Origin: Fibrobacter sp. UWB16
Lineage (GTDB): Bacteria; Fibrobacterota; Fibrobacteria; Fibrobacterales; Fibrobacteraceae
Reading direction: 5' to 3'
Length of the DNA: 64,000 bases
NCBI RefSeq assembly: GCF_900215325.1
Contig: NZ_OCMS01000001.1
Span: 310,001 to 374,000 of the forward strand
In this document: positions 50,132 through 58,879 of the stretch, in pieces
How positions within the stretch are numbered: the first letter of the stretch is position 1
How the letters are laid out: every line of letters starts with the position of its first letter
Translations under genes and position numbers: made by a program
The notes under the pieces: generated by a model
What the model was told of the DNA's origin: nothing
The model's input: only the letters and a program-made list of their open reading frames with translations
Database searches by the model: none

Positions 50132-52567
50132 ATGAAAGTTTCTTTGAATTGGCTTAGACGTCACGTTGACCTTCCGGAATCTGCGGAAGATGTCGCAAAG
50201 GCGCTCACCTCCATCGGTCTCGAAGTTGAAGGCATGGAAGAACCGGGCAAGGTCTATGACAAGTTGCTCGTTGCAAAGGTTCTCACTTGCGATCCGCACC
50301 CGGATAGCGATCACTTGCACATCACTACCGTGAACGACGGCACGAACACCATCCAGGTTGTTTGCGGAGCCCCGAACGTCGCTGCAGGCCAGACGGTTGT
50401 GCTCGCCCCGATTGGCGCAGAACTCCCGCTCCCTGACGGCACCAAGCTCAAGATGAAGAAATCCAAGATTCGCGGTGTCGAAAGCTTCGGCATGATCTGC
50501 GCCGAAGACGAAATCGGCCTTTCTGACGACCACGGTGGAATCATGGTTCTCGACGATTCCATCCCGGCAGGTACGCCGTTCGTAAGCCTCGGCATGTACG
50601 ACGTCTGCTTCGAACTGAACGTTACACCGAACCGCCCGGACGCTCTTAGCCACCGCGGTGTTGCACGCGAACTCGCCGCCAAGTTTAACCGCCCGCTCAA
50701 GCCGCTCGCCTACAACTTCAAGGAAGATTCCGAAGACGCAAGCGCCGCCATCAGCCTCGAAGTCGTTCCGGGCTGCGGTTGCTCCCGCTACGTGGGCCGC
50801 GTCATCAAGGACGTAAAGGTTGAAAAGTCTCCGGCATGGCTTGCCAAGCTCTTGCACGCTGTCGGCATGAATAGCATCAACAACGTCGTTGACATCACGA
50901 ACTTCATCTTGATGGACGTCGGTCAGCCGCTCCACAGCTTTGATATGGACCAGCTCCACGGCAACAAGATCAAGGTCCGCCGCGCCGTCAAGGGCGAAAC
51001 GATTGAAACGATCGACCACACCGAACATGAACTCGTCGAAAACGACCTCGTGATTTGCGACGGTGACCGTCCGGCTTGCGTCGCCGGCGTGATGGGCGGT
51101 GTCGAATCCGAAATCGTCGATGCCACGAAGAACGTGTTCCTCGAAAGCGCCTGGTTCAACCCGACCGTTATCCGCAAGCAGGCCAAGCGCCTCTGCATTT
51201 CTACAGACTCCAGCTACCGTTTCGAACGTGAAATCGACTTTGCTACGCAGGACGAATACAGCAAGTACGCTTGCGCCATGATTCAGGAAGTCGCTGGTGG
51301 CCGCATCCTCAAGGGTTCCGTCGAATACACTGGCGAAGACCACAAGAAAGAAAATAACGTTGTCACGCTCCGCATTGCCCGCGCCGAAAAAGTCATCGGC
51401 ATGAAACTCGAAGCTGCCCAGGTCGAAAAGTACCTCACGGGTATCGCTCTCGAAGTCGTGAAGAAGGACGCCGAATCCATCACGTTCAAGATTCCGAGTT
51501 TCCGCCCGGACCTCGAACGCGAAGTCGACCTCATCGAAGAAATTGCACGCCTCATCGGCTTTGACAACATTCCATACAGCTTGCCGAAGTTCACGATGCA
51601 GCCGAACGAACTCCCGCCGATTGAAGTCTTGAACCGCAAGATCCGCAAGACACTTTCTGCCATGGGCCTCCACGAATGCTTGAGCCTCCGCTTCACGAGC
51701 AAGGCCCGCACCGAAGCCCTCTTTGGCCCAGAAAGTGACGACCGTCGCAGCAAGCCGGCTCTCCTCTTGAACCCGCTTTCCGAAGAACTCGGTGCTGTGC
51801 CGACGAGCCTCCTCCCGAATCTTCTCAAGGCTGTTGCCGAAAACGAAAAGAACCGTCCGGGTTCTGTTCGTCTGTTCGAAGTGGCAAAGGGACAGTTCAA
51901 GCGCGCTCGCAAGGACGAACGCGATCCGGGCTTTGACGAATCCAACCTCGTCGCCCTCACCATCGCCGGTAACTTTGATACCGATCCGCTCAACGACAAG
52001 CCGAAGCAGATTGACTTTGCCGCCTTCAAGGGCTTTGTCCAGAGCTTCTTCAAGCGTCTCGGCCTCGTCGTGGAATTCCGCGCCGCCGCAAAGCCAGAAC
52101 TCTTCCTCCACCCGGGCAAGCAGGCCGAAATTGTCTGCAACGGCACGGTTCTTGGAACGATGGGCGAACTCCACCCGAACTGCCTCAAGGCCAACGAAAT
52201 CAGCTACGAGACTTACGTGATGGAAGCCGACATGGACAAGATGGAACACGAAAGCCACAAGAAGATTGTGTTCCAGCCGTTCAGCCGCCAGGTGCCTTCG
52301 ACCCGCGACATCTCTATTGAAGTTGCAAAGTCGATGACTCACGAAGACGTGCTCGCCCGCATCAAGGCTCTCAACCCGAAGAACCTCGCGAAGATTACTC
52401 TCAAGAGCATCTACGAAGGTGAAAAGATTGAAGCCGGCAAGAAGAACATGGTCTATAGCCTCACCTATCAGGCCATGGACCGTACGCTCACGGACGACGA
52501 AGTCAACAAGGCTCACAACAAGCTCCGCGACAAGCTCGTCGCAAACGGCGACATCGTACTCCGCTAG
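50132..52567 (+). CDS. pheT: Phenylalanyl-tRNA synthetase beta subunit
   Basis: An 811-residue beta chain of the (alpha-beta)2 enzyme. The N-terminal tRNA-binding EMAP-like domain (VAKVLTCDPHPDSDHLHI, VVCGAPNVAAGQTV), the editing B3/B4 region (ELNVTPNRPDALSHRGVARELA), the B5 domain (IPSFRPDLEREVDLIEEIARLIGFDNIP) and the C-terminal anticodon-binding fold (FSRQVPSTRDISIEV) are all present. pheS is not next to it, which is uncommon. An unusually long reading frame antisense to it is a composition effect. Confidence 0.96.
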   Translation: MKVSLNWLRRHVDLPESAEDVAKALTSIGLEVEGMEEPGKVYDKLLVAKVLTCDPHPDSDHLHITTVNDGTNTIQVVCGAPNVAAGQTVVLAPIGAELPLPDGTKLKMKKSKIRGVESFGMICAEDEIGLSDDHGGIMVLDDSIPAGTPFVSLGMYDVCFELNVTPNRPDALSHRGVARELAAKFNRPLKPLAYNFKEDSEDASAAISLEVVPGCGCSRYVGRVIKDVKVEKSPAWLAKLLHAVGMNSINNVVDITNFILMDVGQPLHSFDMDQLHGNKIKVRRAVKGETIETIDHTEHELVENDLVICDGDRPACVAGVMGGVESEIVDATKNVFLESAWFNPTVIRKQAKRLCISTDSSYRFEREIDFATQDEYSKYACAMIQEVAGGRILKGSVEYTGEDHKKENNVVTLRIARAEKVIGMKLEAAQVEKYLTGIALEVVKKDAESITFKIPSFRPDLEREVDLIEEIARLIGFDNIPYSLPKFTMQPNELPPIEVLNRKIRKTLSAMGLHECLSLRFTSKARTEALFGPESDDRRSKPALLLNPLSEELGAVPTSLLPNLLKAVAENEKNRPGSVRLFEVAKGQFKRARKDERDPGFDESNLVALTIAGNFDTDPLNDKPKQIDFAAFKGFVQSFFKRLGLVVEFRAAAKPELFLHPGKQAEIVCNGTVLGTMGELHPNCLKANEISYETYVMEADMDKMEHESHKKIVFQPFSRQVPSTRDISIEVAKSMTHEDVLARIKALNPKNLAKITLKSIYEGEKIEAGKKNMVYSLTYQAMDRTLTDDEVNKAHNKLRDKLVANGDIVLR

Positions 52568-52579
52568 TAGCGATTGCAC

Positions 52580-52613
52580 CGCAAAGCAATCATCCTCGAA
52601 CGATTGCTTTGCG
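52580..52613. repeat. Perfect 12-bp inverted repeat after pheT
   Basis: CGCAAAGCAATC (52580-52591) pairs with GATTGCTTTGCG (52602-52613), and GTCATCCTGAAC, the head of the second repeat family, follows. Confidence 0.7.
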
Positions 52614-52671
52614 TCATCCTGAACAAAGAGGTTTGGGCTTGCCCCATACAGTAATTTCTCGTAATTACACA

Positions 52672-52699
52672 AAAAAACGCTCCCATCGGGAGCGTTTTT
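52672..52699. terminator. Bidirectional intrinsic terminator between pheT and the amber-interrupted gene
   Basis: CGCTCCC-ATC-GGGAGCG flanked by A7 on the left and T5 on the right, so it can stop both transcripts. Confidence 0.85.
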
Positions 52700-52719
52700 C
52701 ATTTTCGTAATTACAATAA

Positions 52720-53349
52720 CTACTCTGCAAGCGGAGTGTTATTCAAGACAATGCGAACCGCTTTTTCCATGATGGTTTCCCAGTCGCTCAACGACACGAC
52801 AAACGAATAGCCGGAGTTAGCCTCATAATCGCCATAGCCAACTCTTTTGCCACTCTTCACATCATAATAAGCATATATGCCCTTTGCCGTAAAGTAGTTT
52901 TGCGGGCAAGAATAAGTCGTCATTCCATTAGAGCATGTCGACATTTTCGTAGTTCTGCCAATCCAAATATCATCCAGCACAAGATAGATATCCGCAGAAT
53001 TACTCATTTCTGTCACACTCGGGACTTTAATATTCTCGTTATTTAGAGGAGCCGGATTAATTCTGATATTATCGCTAGAAATTTTCTGTACCGAATAGCG
53101 AACACCAGAAGTCTGTTCTCCCAAATTATTTTCTAATTCAGTTTTGTACCATTCAGAGAACTTATTGTAATAATCCGGCAGGTCATCCTGCAAATCATCA
53201 AGATTGGCGATAATCGGTTCCGTGAACACAACCTTGACCTTAGTCGGTTTGCTAGTCTAGGAATCATCAATCACAGCTCGCGGAGCTGCGCACCCAACCA
53301 AAAAAGCGCAAGCAATCGCCATAGCTAGAACAAGCTTTAATTTTCTCAT
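52720..53349 (-). pseudogene. Lipoprotein gene interrupted by one in-frame amber codon
   Basis: The frame starts at ATG 53349 with AGGAG 5 bp upstream and encodes a lipoprotein signal (MRKLKLVLAMAIACAFLVGC, Cys20). Codon 31 is TAG (53257-53259). Beyond it the same frame runs on for 178 codons without another stop, and that part is compact: SVQKISSDNIRI, DIYLVLDDIWIGRTTKM, AKGIYAYYDVKSGKRVGYG. No other frame defect is seen. Restart at GTG 53229 lacks a ribosome site and the signal. A recent nonsense mutation, a sequencing error, or readthrough are all possible. The family is not recognised. Confidence 0.75.
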
Positions 53350-53454
53350 ACAAACTCCTTTTTGTAAATTATTGAGAAATTATTTAAGATTTTTAGAATC
53401 TAGTAAAATAATATAAGCTTATCCTAACCCAGTGGTTCGGTAGACTAACTTTAA

Positions 53455-53838
53455 CTAGCCCAGCCCCAGCTGTTCGCGTACATTCTTAATAAATTCATAT
53501 TCTTCGGGCGATATATTAGTCCTGTTGTAGTCTTCGTGCGAAGCATTCGCAATACGGACCATGCAGTTTATCACGAGAACCTTCGAATCACGGGACTGCG
53601 ACTGGAGCGCCTTGACACAAGCTTTGGTACGGTCGCTAGCCGATTTGAAGCCAGCATAGAGGCTATTGAATTCGTCCCAACTGGCGTTCGGAGTCACTTC
53701 GTCATGAATCTTGTCGAGTTCAGCACTTTCCGCTTCCGTAGCCGAAGTCGCACCCGGCAAAAGCAGTTCATTCTCGTGGTTATGCGAAAGGCAGGCCGTC
53801 TGCCAGCACAAAATCAAAAGCGCCATATCAAAATTCAT
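53455..53838 (-). CDS. Hypothetical protein with TerB-like C-terminus
   Basis: 127 residues. A hydrophobic N-terminus (MNFDMALLILCWQTACL) may be a membrane anchor. The region from about residue 60 (KACVKALQSQSRDSKVLVINCMVRIANA...ISPEEYEFIKNVREQLGLG) matches the helical pattern of TerB/TIM44-DnaJ-associated domains, though without the metal-binding acidic pair seen in true TerB. ATG at 53838 has GAGGT upstream. The role is unknown. Confidence 0.55.
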   Translation of the reverse strand: MNFDMALLILCWQTACLSHNHENELLLPGATSATEAESAELDKIHDEVTPNASWDEFNSLYAGFKSASDRTKACVKALQSQSRDSKVLVINCMVRIANASHEDYNRTNISPEEYEFIKNVREQLGLG

Positions 53839-53930
53839 AAGTACCTCTATTTGACTAATTACATTTATAAAGATACGAAAAATCTTAACCACGAATCACC
53901 AACCACGAACCACTTTACTATACTTTAGTC

Positions 53931-55658
53931 ATGGCATACATCGCAATGGCGCGTAAGTGGCGCCCGCAATCATTCAGCGATATGGTCGGTCAGGAACATA
54001 TCGCAAAGACTCTCGAGAACGCCATTCAGGGCGGTCGTCTCCATCATGCATTCCTTTTTACCGGCACCCGTGGTGTGGGCAAGACTACTAGCGCCCGCAT
54101 CCTCGCCCGCACGCTCAACTGCAAGGGCAATGACCCGCTGCACCCGTGTGGGCAGTGCGACAGCTGCAAGGATATCGCCGGCGGAAACCCGATGGACGTC
54201 TATGAAATAGATGCGGCCTCTAACACCAGCGTCGACAACATCCGCGATGTGATTGAACGTGTGCAGTACCCGCCCGTCATCGGCAAGTACAAGATCTTCA
54301 TCATCGACGAAGTCCACATGCTCTCGACAGGCGCCTTCAACGCTCTTCTCAAGACGCTCGAAGAACCGCCGTCCCACGTGATTTTCATTTTTGCAACGAC
54401 CGAAGTCAACAAAGTCCCGCAGACGATTTTGAGCCGCGTGCAACGTTTTGACTTCAAGCGCCTGACCGTAGACCAGATCCGCAGCCGCCTCCGCTACATT
54501 TGCGAACAGGAAGGCATCAAGGCCACCGATGAAGCCCTCGACATCTTTGCCGAAAAGGCCGACGGTTCCATGCGTGACGGTCTCACCTACTTTGACCAGG
54601 CATACGCCTTTACCGGGAACGAGATGACAGCGGAATCCGTCCGCTCCGTCCTCGGCATCCCACCTGTAGAACTTTTCTTCTCGCTCATCCAGTCCATCGA
54701 AAACCACGACATCAAGGGTTGCTTCCGCATGGTGGATGACGCTGTGAAAATCGGTATCGAGTTCATCCCGCTGCTCGATGGCTTTGGCAAGTTCCTCCGC
54801 AATTTGCTCTACGCCCGCCTCGACGCATTCACGCCGGACGCACTCAACATCACCGAAGAGCTTTACACCAAGTACAAGAGCTGCGCACAAAGTCTTACGA
54901 ACGGAGATATTCTCCGCATCAGCAAGATGCTTATCGACTTGCAAGGTACGCTCCGCTACAGCACGAACCCGCGCCTCCTCGTCGAGACGACGTTTGCCCG
55001 AATGGCTTGGCTCGACCGACTGGTCGATTTGCGAAAAGCTCTTGCAGCGATTAACGATCCTAAAAGCGCCGAAAACGACGCGGTAAAAAAAAAAGTAACT
55101 GAAGTCAGCGCCATGATAGACGCCCAGGAAGAAGTCCAGGCGTCTTATGATGACCCATTTGCAGGCTACGATCAAGGTGGCGTGCAGGCATTTTCACGTT
55201 ACGAAATTGCCGCCGCATGGCCTTCCATCCTCTCCAACATCGCTAACGACGGCGACTACGTATTCTCCGCCGCCATTGCTGGCACCACGCTTGAAACCGG
55301 CGACCCCGAACAGAATCCGTTCCCGATTGCGCTTACCTACGCGGGCACGACCGAGAATGCCGAAAACTGGGGCTACCGCCAAATGACGGAGCATCCCGAA
55401 TACGTCGAACGCGTGACTCGCATTTTGGAAGACCGCCTGCAGACAAAAATTGCGCTTTCCATCCGCACCCGCGCCTTCACCGAATCGGAACTTGCCGAAC
55501 AGCGCGCCGCCAAGATGAGCCCATACGAGCTCGACCTGGAAAAGGAACCGGGACTTTCAAAGCTCCAGCAGATGTTTGCAACGGAACTCGTCTTCACCAA
55601 GAAACTCAAGAAAGCAGCCATCGTTTCACAATGTGACGAAGAAGATTGCGACGCATAG
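53931..55658 (+). CDS. dnaX: DNA polymerase III tau/gamma subunit
   Basis: The clamp-loader ATPase that drives the sliding clamp. Walker A is GTRGVGKTTS, the zinc site CKGNDPLHPCGQCDSC, Walker B/DEVH FIIDEVHML, and the arginine-finger SRC-like motif ILSRVQRFDFK. 575 residues. At 55085-55094 a run of ten A covers codons 386-388 (Lys-Lys-Lys); both alternative frames stop within 3 codons, so ribosomal or polymerase slippage would give a gamma-like product of about 390 residues ending after the ATPase and collar domains. It partners holA at 11642. Confidence 0.95.
   Translation: MAYIAMARKWRPQSFSDMVGQEHIAKTLENAIQGGRLHHAFLFTGTRGVGKTTSARILARTLNCKGNDPLHPCGQCDSCKDIAGGNPMDVYEIDAASNTSVDNIRDVIERVQYPPVIGKYKIFIIDEVHMLSTGAFNALLKTLEEPPSHVIFIFATTEVNKVPQTILSRVQRFDFKRLTVDQIRSRLRYICEQEGIKATDEALDIFAEKADGSMRDGLTYFDQAYAFTGNEMTAESVRSVLGIPPVELFFSLIQSIENHDIKGCFRMVDDAVKIGIEFIPLLDGFGKFLRNLLYARLDAFTPDALNITEELYTKYKSCAQSLTNGDILRISKMLIDLQGTLRYSTNPRLLVETTFARMAWLDRLVDLRKALAAINDPKSAENDAVKKKVTEVSAMIDAQEEVQASYDDPFAGYDQGGVQAFSRYEIAAAWPSILSNIANDGDYVFSAAIAGTTLETGDPEQNPFPIALTYAGTTENAENWGYRQMTEHPEYVERVTRILEDRLQTKIALSIRTRAFTESELAEQRAAKMSPYELDLEKEPGLSKLQQMFATELVFTKKLKKAAIVSQCDEEDCDA
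55085..55102 (+). promoter_or_regulatory. Candidate dnaX frameshift/slippage cassette
   Basis: Ten A, then GTAACTGA. The -1 frame reads Ser-Asn-TGA, and the +1 frame reads TAA at once. Confidence 0.7.
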
Positions 55659-55710
55659 ATTATCATGGACCCTATCGGTCGCAAGCTCCCTCCAGGGTGA
55701 CAATTAAAAC

Positions 55711-55830
55711 GTCATCCTGGAACGAAACGTAGTGTAGTGATAGGATCCAACCAAATAAAAATTCTATAATTACAAATGAAAAACAGTCATCCTGACACGT
55801 AAGTGGAAGGATCCAGTTACATTTAACAAG
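55711..55830. repeat. Second dispersed repeat family: two GTCATCCTG...GGATCC copies
   Basis: GTCATCCTGG..GGATCC (55711-55750) and GTCATCCTGACACG..GGATCCAGTTAC (55788-55820) lie in the dnaX-ybaB gap. The same unit recurs at 62104-62213. Confidence 0.7.
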
Positions 55831-55920
55831 ATATAACTGGATTGGGCTATAGCCCGAACATGACGAGATGCAGGATCATAAACTAAACATTTAATACACT
55901 CAAAAAGCGAGGATATATTC

Positions 55921-56229
55921 ATGGACATGAGCAAGATGCTTAAGGACCTTCAGAAAATGCAGAGCAAGATGCTTAAGGCACAAAACGACCTCAAGGCACA
56001 GAGCTTTGATGCCGAAGCCGGCGGCGGAATGGTGAAGGTCGCCATGAACGGAAAGGGCGTACTCACGATGGTGAAGATCAATCCGGATGCAGTTGACAAG
56101 GACGATGTCGAAGCTCTCGAAGACCTCATCATGGCAGCCGTGAACTCAGCCGTCAAGAAGAAAGACGACGCCCAGCAGGCAAGCATTTCGGACATCACTG
56201 GCGGCATGAAAATCCCCGGTTTGATGTAA
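55921..56229 (+). CDS. ybaB: YbaB/EbfC nucleoid-associated protein
   Basis: A 102-residue DNA-binding protein of the YbaB/EbfC family. Helical N-terminus (MLKDLQKMQSKMLKAQNDL), then the core GGGMVKVAMNGKGVLTMVKINPD, then a C-terminal helix with LEDLIMAAVNSAVKK. The family lies after dnaX in many bacteria; here a 262-bp repeat-filled gap separates them, and recR is not adjacent. Confidence 0.93.
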   Translation: MDMSKMLKDLQKMQSKMLKAQNDLKAQSFDAEAGGGMVKVAMNGKGVLTMVKINPDAVDKDDVEALEDLIMAAVNSAVKKKDDAQQASISDITGGMKIPGLM

Positions 56230-56310
56230 TTTTCGCCAAATTTCGCAAAAATTCGCAAATTCGGATGCACTTCATCCCCAATATTTGCGCTTCATCAAAA
56301 ACAGAAAAAA

Positions 56311-56340
56311 GCACCCTTATGAAAAGGGTGCTTTTTTTTT
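56311..56340 (+). terminator. Intrinsic terminator of ybaB
   Basis: GCACCCTT and AAGGGTGC pair perfectly, followed by nine T. Confidence 0.88.
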
Positions 56341-56373
56341 ACATTTGGCTAGCTTAATATATTAGGAGAACGA

Positions 56374-57789
56374 ATGTCAAGGAAATTTTTAGTCCTTTCT
56401 GCCCTTGCTTTAGGGCTGATTGTACCAGCCTCGGCAAAAACCTACACCCGAGATGAAGCGGTCCAGACCGCCATTGAGAACTCTCCGGATGTCAAAACCG
56501 CTGAAGAAGACCTCATTAAGGCTTCTTCTCAAGTTGATGCAGGCTATGGTAACGCATACCCCTCTATTGACCTTAGTGCCAATGTCACCCGTATTTTTGG
56601 ACTGGACGACGTCAAAAAAACATCCGCAATTACGGACGCTGCCAAAAATATGGCAAACAGCGTGGACGACGACGGACACCCCAAAGCAAACGCTTTTGAC
56701 CAAAACGTGATTGGCCCAGCTTTGGACGGAATGACTTATGGAATGAAGTCCCAAGCCTACCGCTGGCAGTCCAGTGTTGGCCTCACATTGACCCAAGTCC
56801 TCTATGCCGCAGGCAAGGTCGGTACCGCAATCGATATCGCCAAAGCCTACAAGCATATGGAAGAAGTCAATCTCGAAGACAAGAAGTCTAGTATACGCTA
56901 CGACGTTGATAGCCTTTTCAACAATTTGATCCTCCTGGATTCGAGTATTGCAATCACTGAAGAAGGCATCAAGCAGACCGAAGAAAATCTGAATATCGCC
57001 ACGCAGAAATTCCAAAGCGGATCTGGTAAAGAAATCGATGTGATTCGCGCCCAGCTTGACTTGGAAACCCAGCGTTCCGATCTCGAAAAGACAAAGAAAT
57101 TGCGTATCCTCGCCAAGAACGCTCTTCTCAACAAGATGGGACTGGATTGGGATTCCGAAGTACAGTTCGTCGGTGAACTTCGCATGCCCGAAGCCAACCT
57201 CCCTTACCCGGATACAGCTATGGCAAACGTGAAAAAGCGCCGTAGGGAATTGGCAAAGCTCGAAGCCACTGAAAAAATGAGAGAAAAAAATATCGAAATC
57301 GAAGAAGCCGGTTACAAACCGACAATCGCCTTGCTCGGTGGCCTCAAATACGCAAACAACCAAAACAAGATTACCGAATGGGATGCCCCGAAGTGGGACA
57401 AACTCAACAAGTACGTTTCTTTAAATTTGTCGATGAATCTTTTCAACGGCATGCAGACCAAGGAAGCTGTAGTTCAAGCAAAATCAGAACTTCGCAGCAC
57501 ACAACTCATGAAAGAAACTGCAGAACGCGGATTCCGCCTGCAAATAGAGGCGTGCGTCAACAACTTGGAAGACGCGCATAATCAAATCGAAATTTCAAAA
57601 CGTCAGGTAGACTTGGCAAATCGCGGATACGAAATCTCCGAAGCGGCCTACCAAATCGGTGCGGAAACGCAAATCAACCTTCTCGACGTAAGCCAAAAGC
57701 TTCGCTTGGCCAAGCTTGGCTACATGAAGGCTGTTCTTGACTGGAACAATGCATACAACGCATTGCTCAAGGCCACTGGTGAATACTAA
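56374..57789 (+). CDS. TolC-family outer-membrane efflux protein
   Basis: 471 residues with a signal peptide (ending PASA) and the TolC/OEP duplicated helical pattern: YTRDEAVQTAIENSPDVKTAEEDL, GSGKEIDVIRAQLDLETQRSDLEKTK and GAETQINLLDVSQKLRLAKLGYMKAVLDWNNAYNALLKATG. It forms the outer-membrane channel of the pump encoded by the next two genes, which follow after 20 bp each. An extra segment at residues 70-120 (KKTSAITDAAKNMANSVDD) lies in the first periplasmic region. Confidence 0.9.
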   Translation: MSRKFLVLSALALGLIVPASAKTYTRDEAVQTAIENSPDVKTAEEDLIKASSQVDAGYGNAYPSIDLSANVTRIFGLDDVKKTSAITDAAKNMANSVDDDGHPKANAFDQNVIGPALDGMTYGMKSQAYRWQSSVGLTLTQVLYAAGKVGTAIDIAKAYKHMEEVNLEDKKSSIRYDVDSLFNNLILLDSSIAITEEGIKQTEENLNIATQKFQSGSGKEIDVIRAQLDLETQRSDLEKTKKLRILAKNALLNKMGLDWDSEVQFVGELRMPEANLPYPDTAMANVKKRRRELAKLEATEKMREKNIEIEEAGYKPTIALLGGLKYANNQNKITEWDAPKWDKLNKYVSLNLSMNLFNGMQTKEAVVQAKSELRSTQLMKETAERGFRLQIEACVNNLEDAHNQIEISKRQVDLANRGYEISEAAYQIGAETQINLLDVSQKLRLAKLGYMKAVLDWNNAYNALLKATGEY

Positions 57790-57809
57790 GATTTAAGAGG
57801 AAGACAATC

Positions 57810-58859
57810 ATGAAGACCATTACAAAATCAATCATTACTATTTCTGCCCTGTCGCTCCTCCTCGCTGGATGCGGCGACGCCAAGAAAGACGCCAAGTCCG
57901 AGAAAAAAGTTTCGACCATCGAAGAAATCCAAAAGGTCAATGGCAAGCCAGCCCGCGTCGTGAAGGCTGCCACCGTAAAACTCACCGACGTCCGTTCTTT
58001 CAGCGGCACCATCGAAGGTAGCCAGCAGACGACAGCAACCGCCAAGCTCGGTGACCCGATTGCCAAGGTCAATGTCCGCGTCGGTTCCAAGGTCAGAAAA
58101 GATCAGGTCCTTGCTGAATTCGTCTTTACGGGCGACAACACCGCTTACCAACAGGCTCAAGCAAACATTGCCATGCAAGAAAAGAGCCTCAACCGCTTGA
58201 AAGAAGTTCAGGCCAAAGGTGGTGTTTCTCTGCAGGATGTAGAACAGCTCGAAACCCAGATTAACGTAGCCAAGATGCAGATGGAAACCGCACGCCGTGC
58301 AACGCTCGTGCTAGCTCCGTCCTCCGGCACCATTACCGAAGTCAAGTTCAAGGTCGGTGAAGTTCCGGGTGTCGGTGGTGCCATGTTCACCATCGCAAAC
58401 CTCGACAAGGTTATCCTCAAGCTCAACGTCACAAGTTCCGAAATCGGCTTCTTCAAGAAGGGCGCCAAGGCAACAATCGAACTCAACGGAGAAAAGCTTC
58501 AGGGCGAAGTAAGCCTCATTCCGCTCGCCGCAAACCCGATAACCCGCTTCTTCCCGGTTGAAGTCACATTCAAGAACAAGGGTCAAAAGCTCCTCCCGGG
58601 CATGTACCTCACCACAAAGATTGACGCCCGTGAAGTTACAGGCGTTTCAGTCCCTGTCGAAGCCATTGTCTATAGCAATGGCGTGAACTCGGTCTGGACA
58701 GTCGATAGCGAAGGCAAGGCCAAGCGCAAGATTGTGCAACTCGGTGTGCAGACCAAGACCGACATCCAAATCAAGGATGGCCTTAGCGAAGGCGATGTCG
58801 TGATGGTCGAAGGCCAAAACCGCATGAACGACGGCGACAAGGTGCTGATTGTCGAATAA
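57810..58859 (+). CDS. RND efflux periplasmic adaptor lipoprotein
   Basis: A 349-residue membrane-fusion protein, anchored through Cys21 of the lipobox LLAGC. The barrel-sandwich/lipoyl segments (KLGDPIAKVNVRVGSKVRKDQVLAEF and APSSGTITEVKFKVGEVPG) flank a short helical hairpin. It bridges the RND pump and the TolC channel. AAGAGGAAG precedes the ATG. Confidence 0.9.
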   Translation: MKTITKSIITISALSLLLAGCGDAKKDAKSEKKVSTIEEIQKVNGKPARVVKAATVKLTDVRSFSGTIEGSQQTTATAKLGDPIAKVNVRVGSKVRKDQVLAEFVFTGDNTAYQQAQANIAMQEKSLNRLKEVQAKGGVSLQDVEQLETQINVAKMQMETARRATLVLAPSSGTITEVKFKVGEVPGVGGAMFTIANLDKVILKLNVTSSEIGFFKKGAKATIELNGEKLQGEVSLIPLAANPITRFFPVEVTFKNKGQKLLPGMYLTTKIDAREVTGVSVPVEAIVYSNGVNSVWTVDSEGKAKRKIVQLGVQTKTDIQIKDGLSEGDVVMVEGQNRMNDGDKVLIVE

Positions 58860-58879
58860 TCGACACTGGAGAATAGCCA

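Noticed and set aside
50033-52702. 889-residue reading frame antisense to pheT
   Set aside because: pheT is complete and conserved on the other strand; the antisense frame has no known domains or ribosome site and stems from codon bias.
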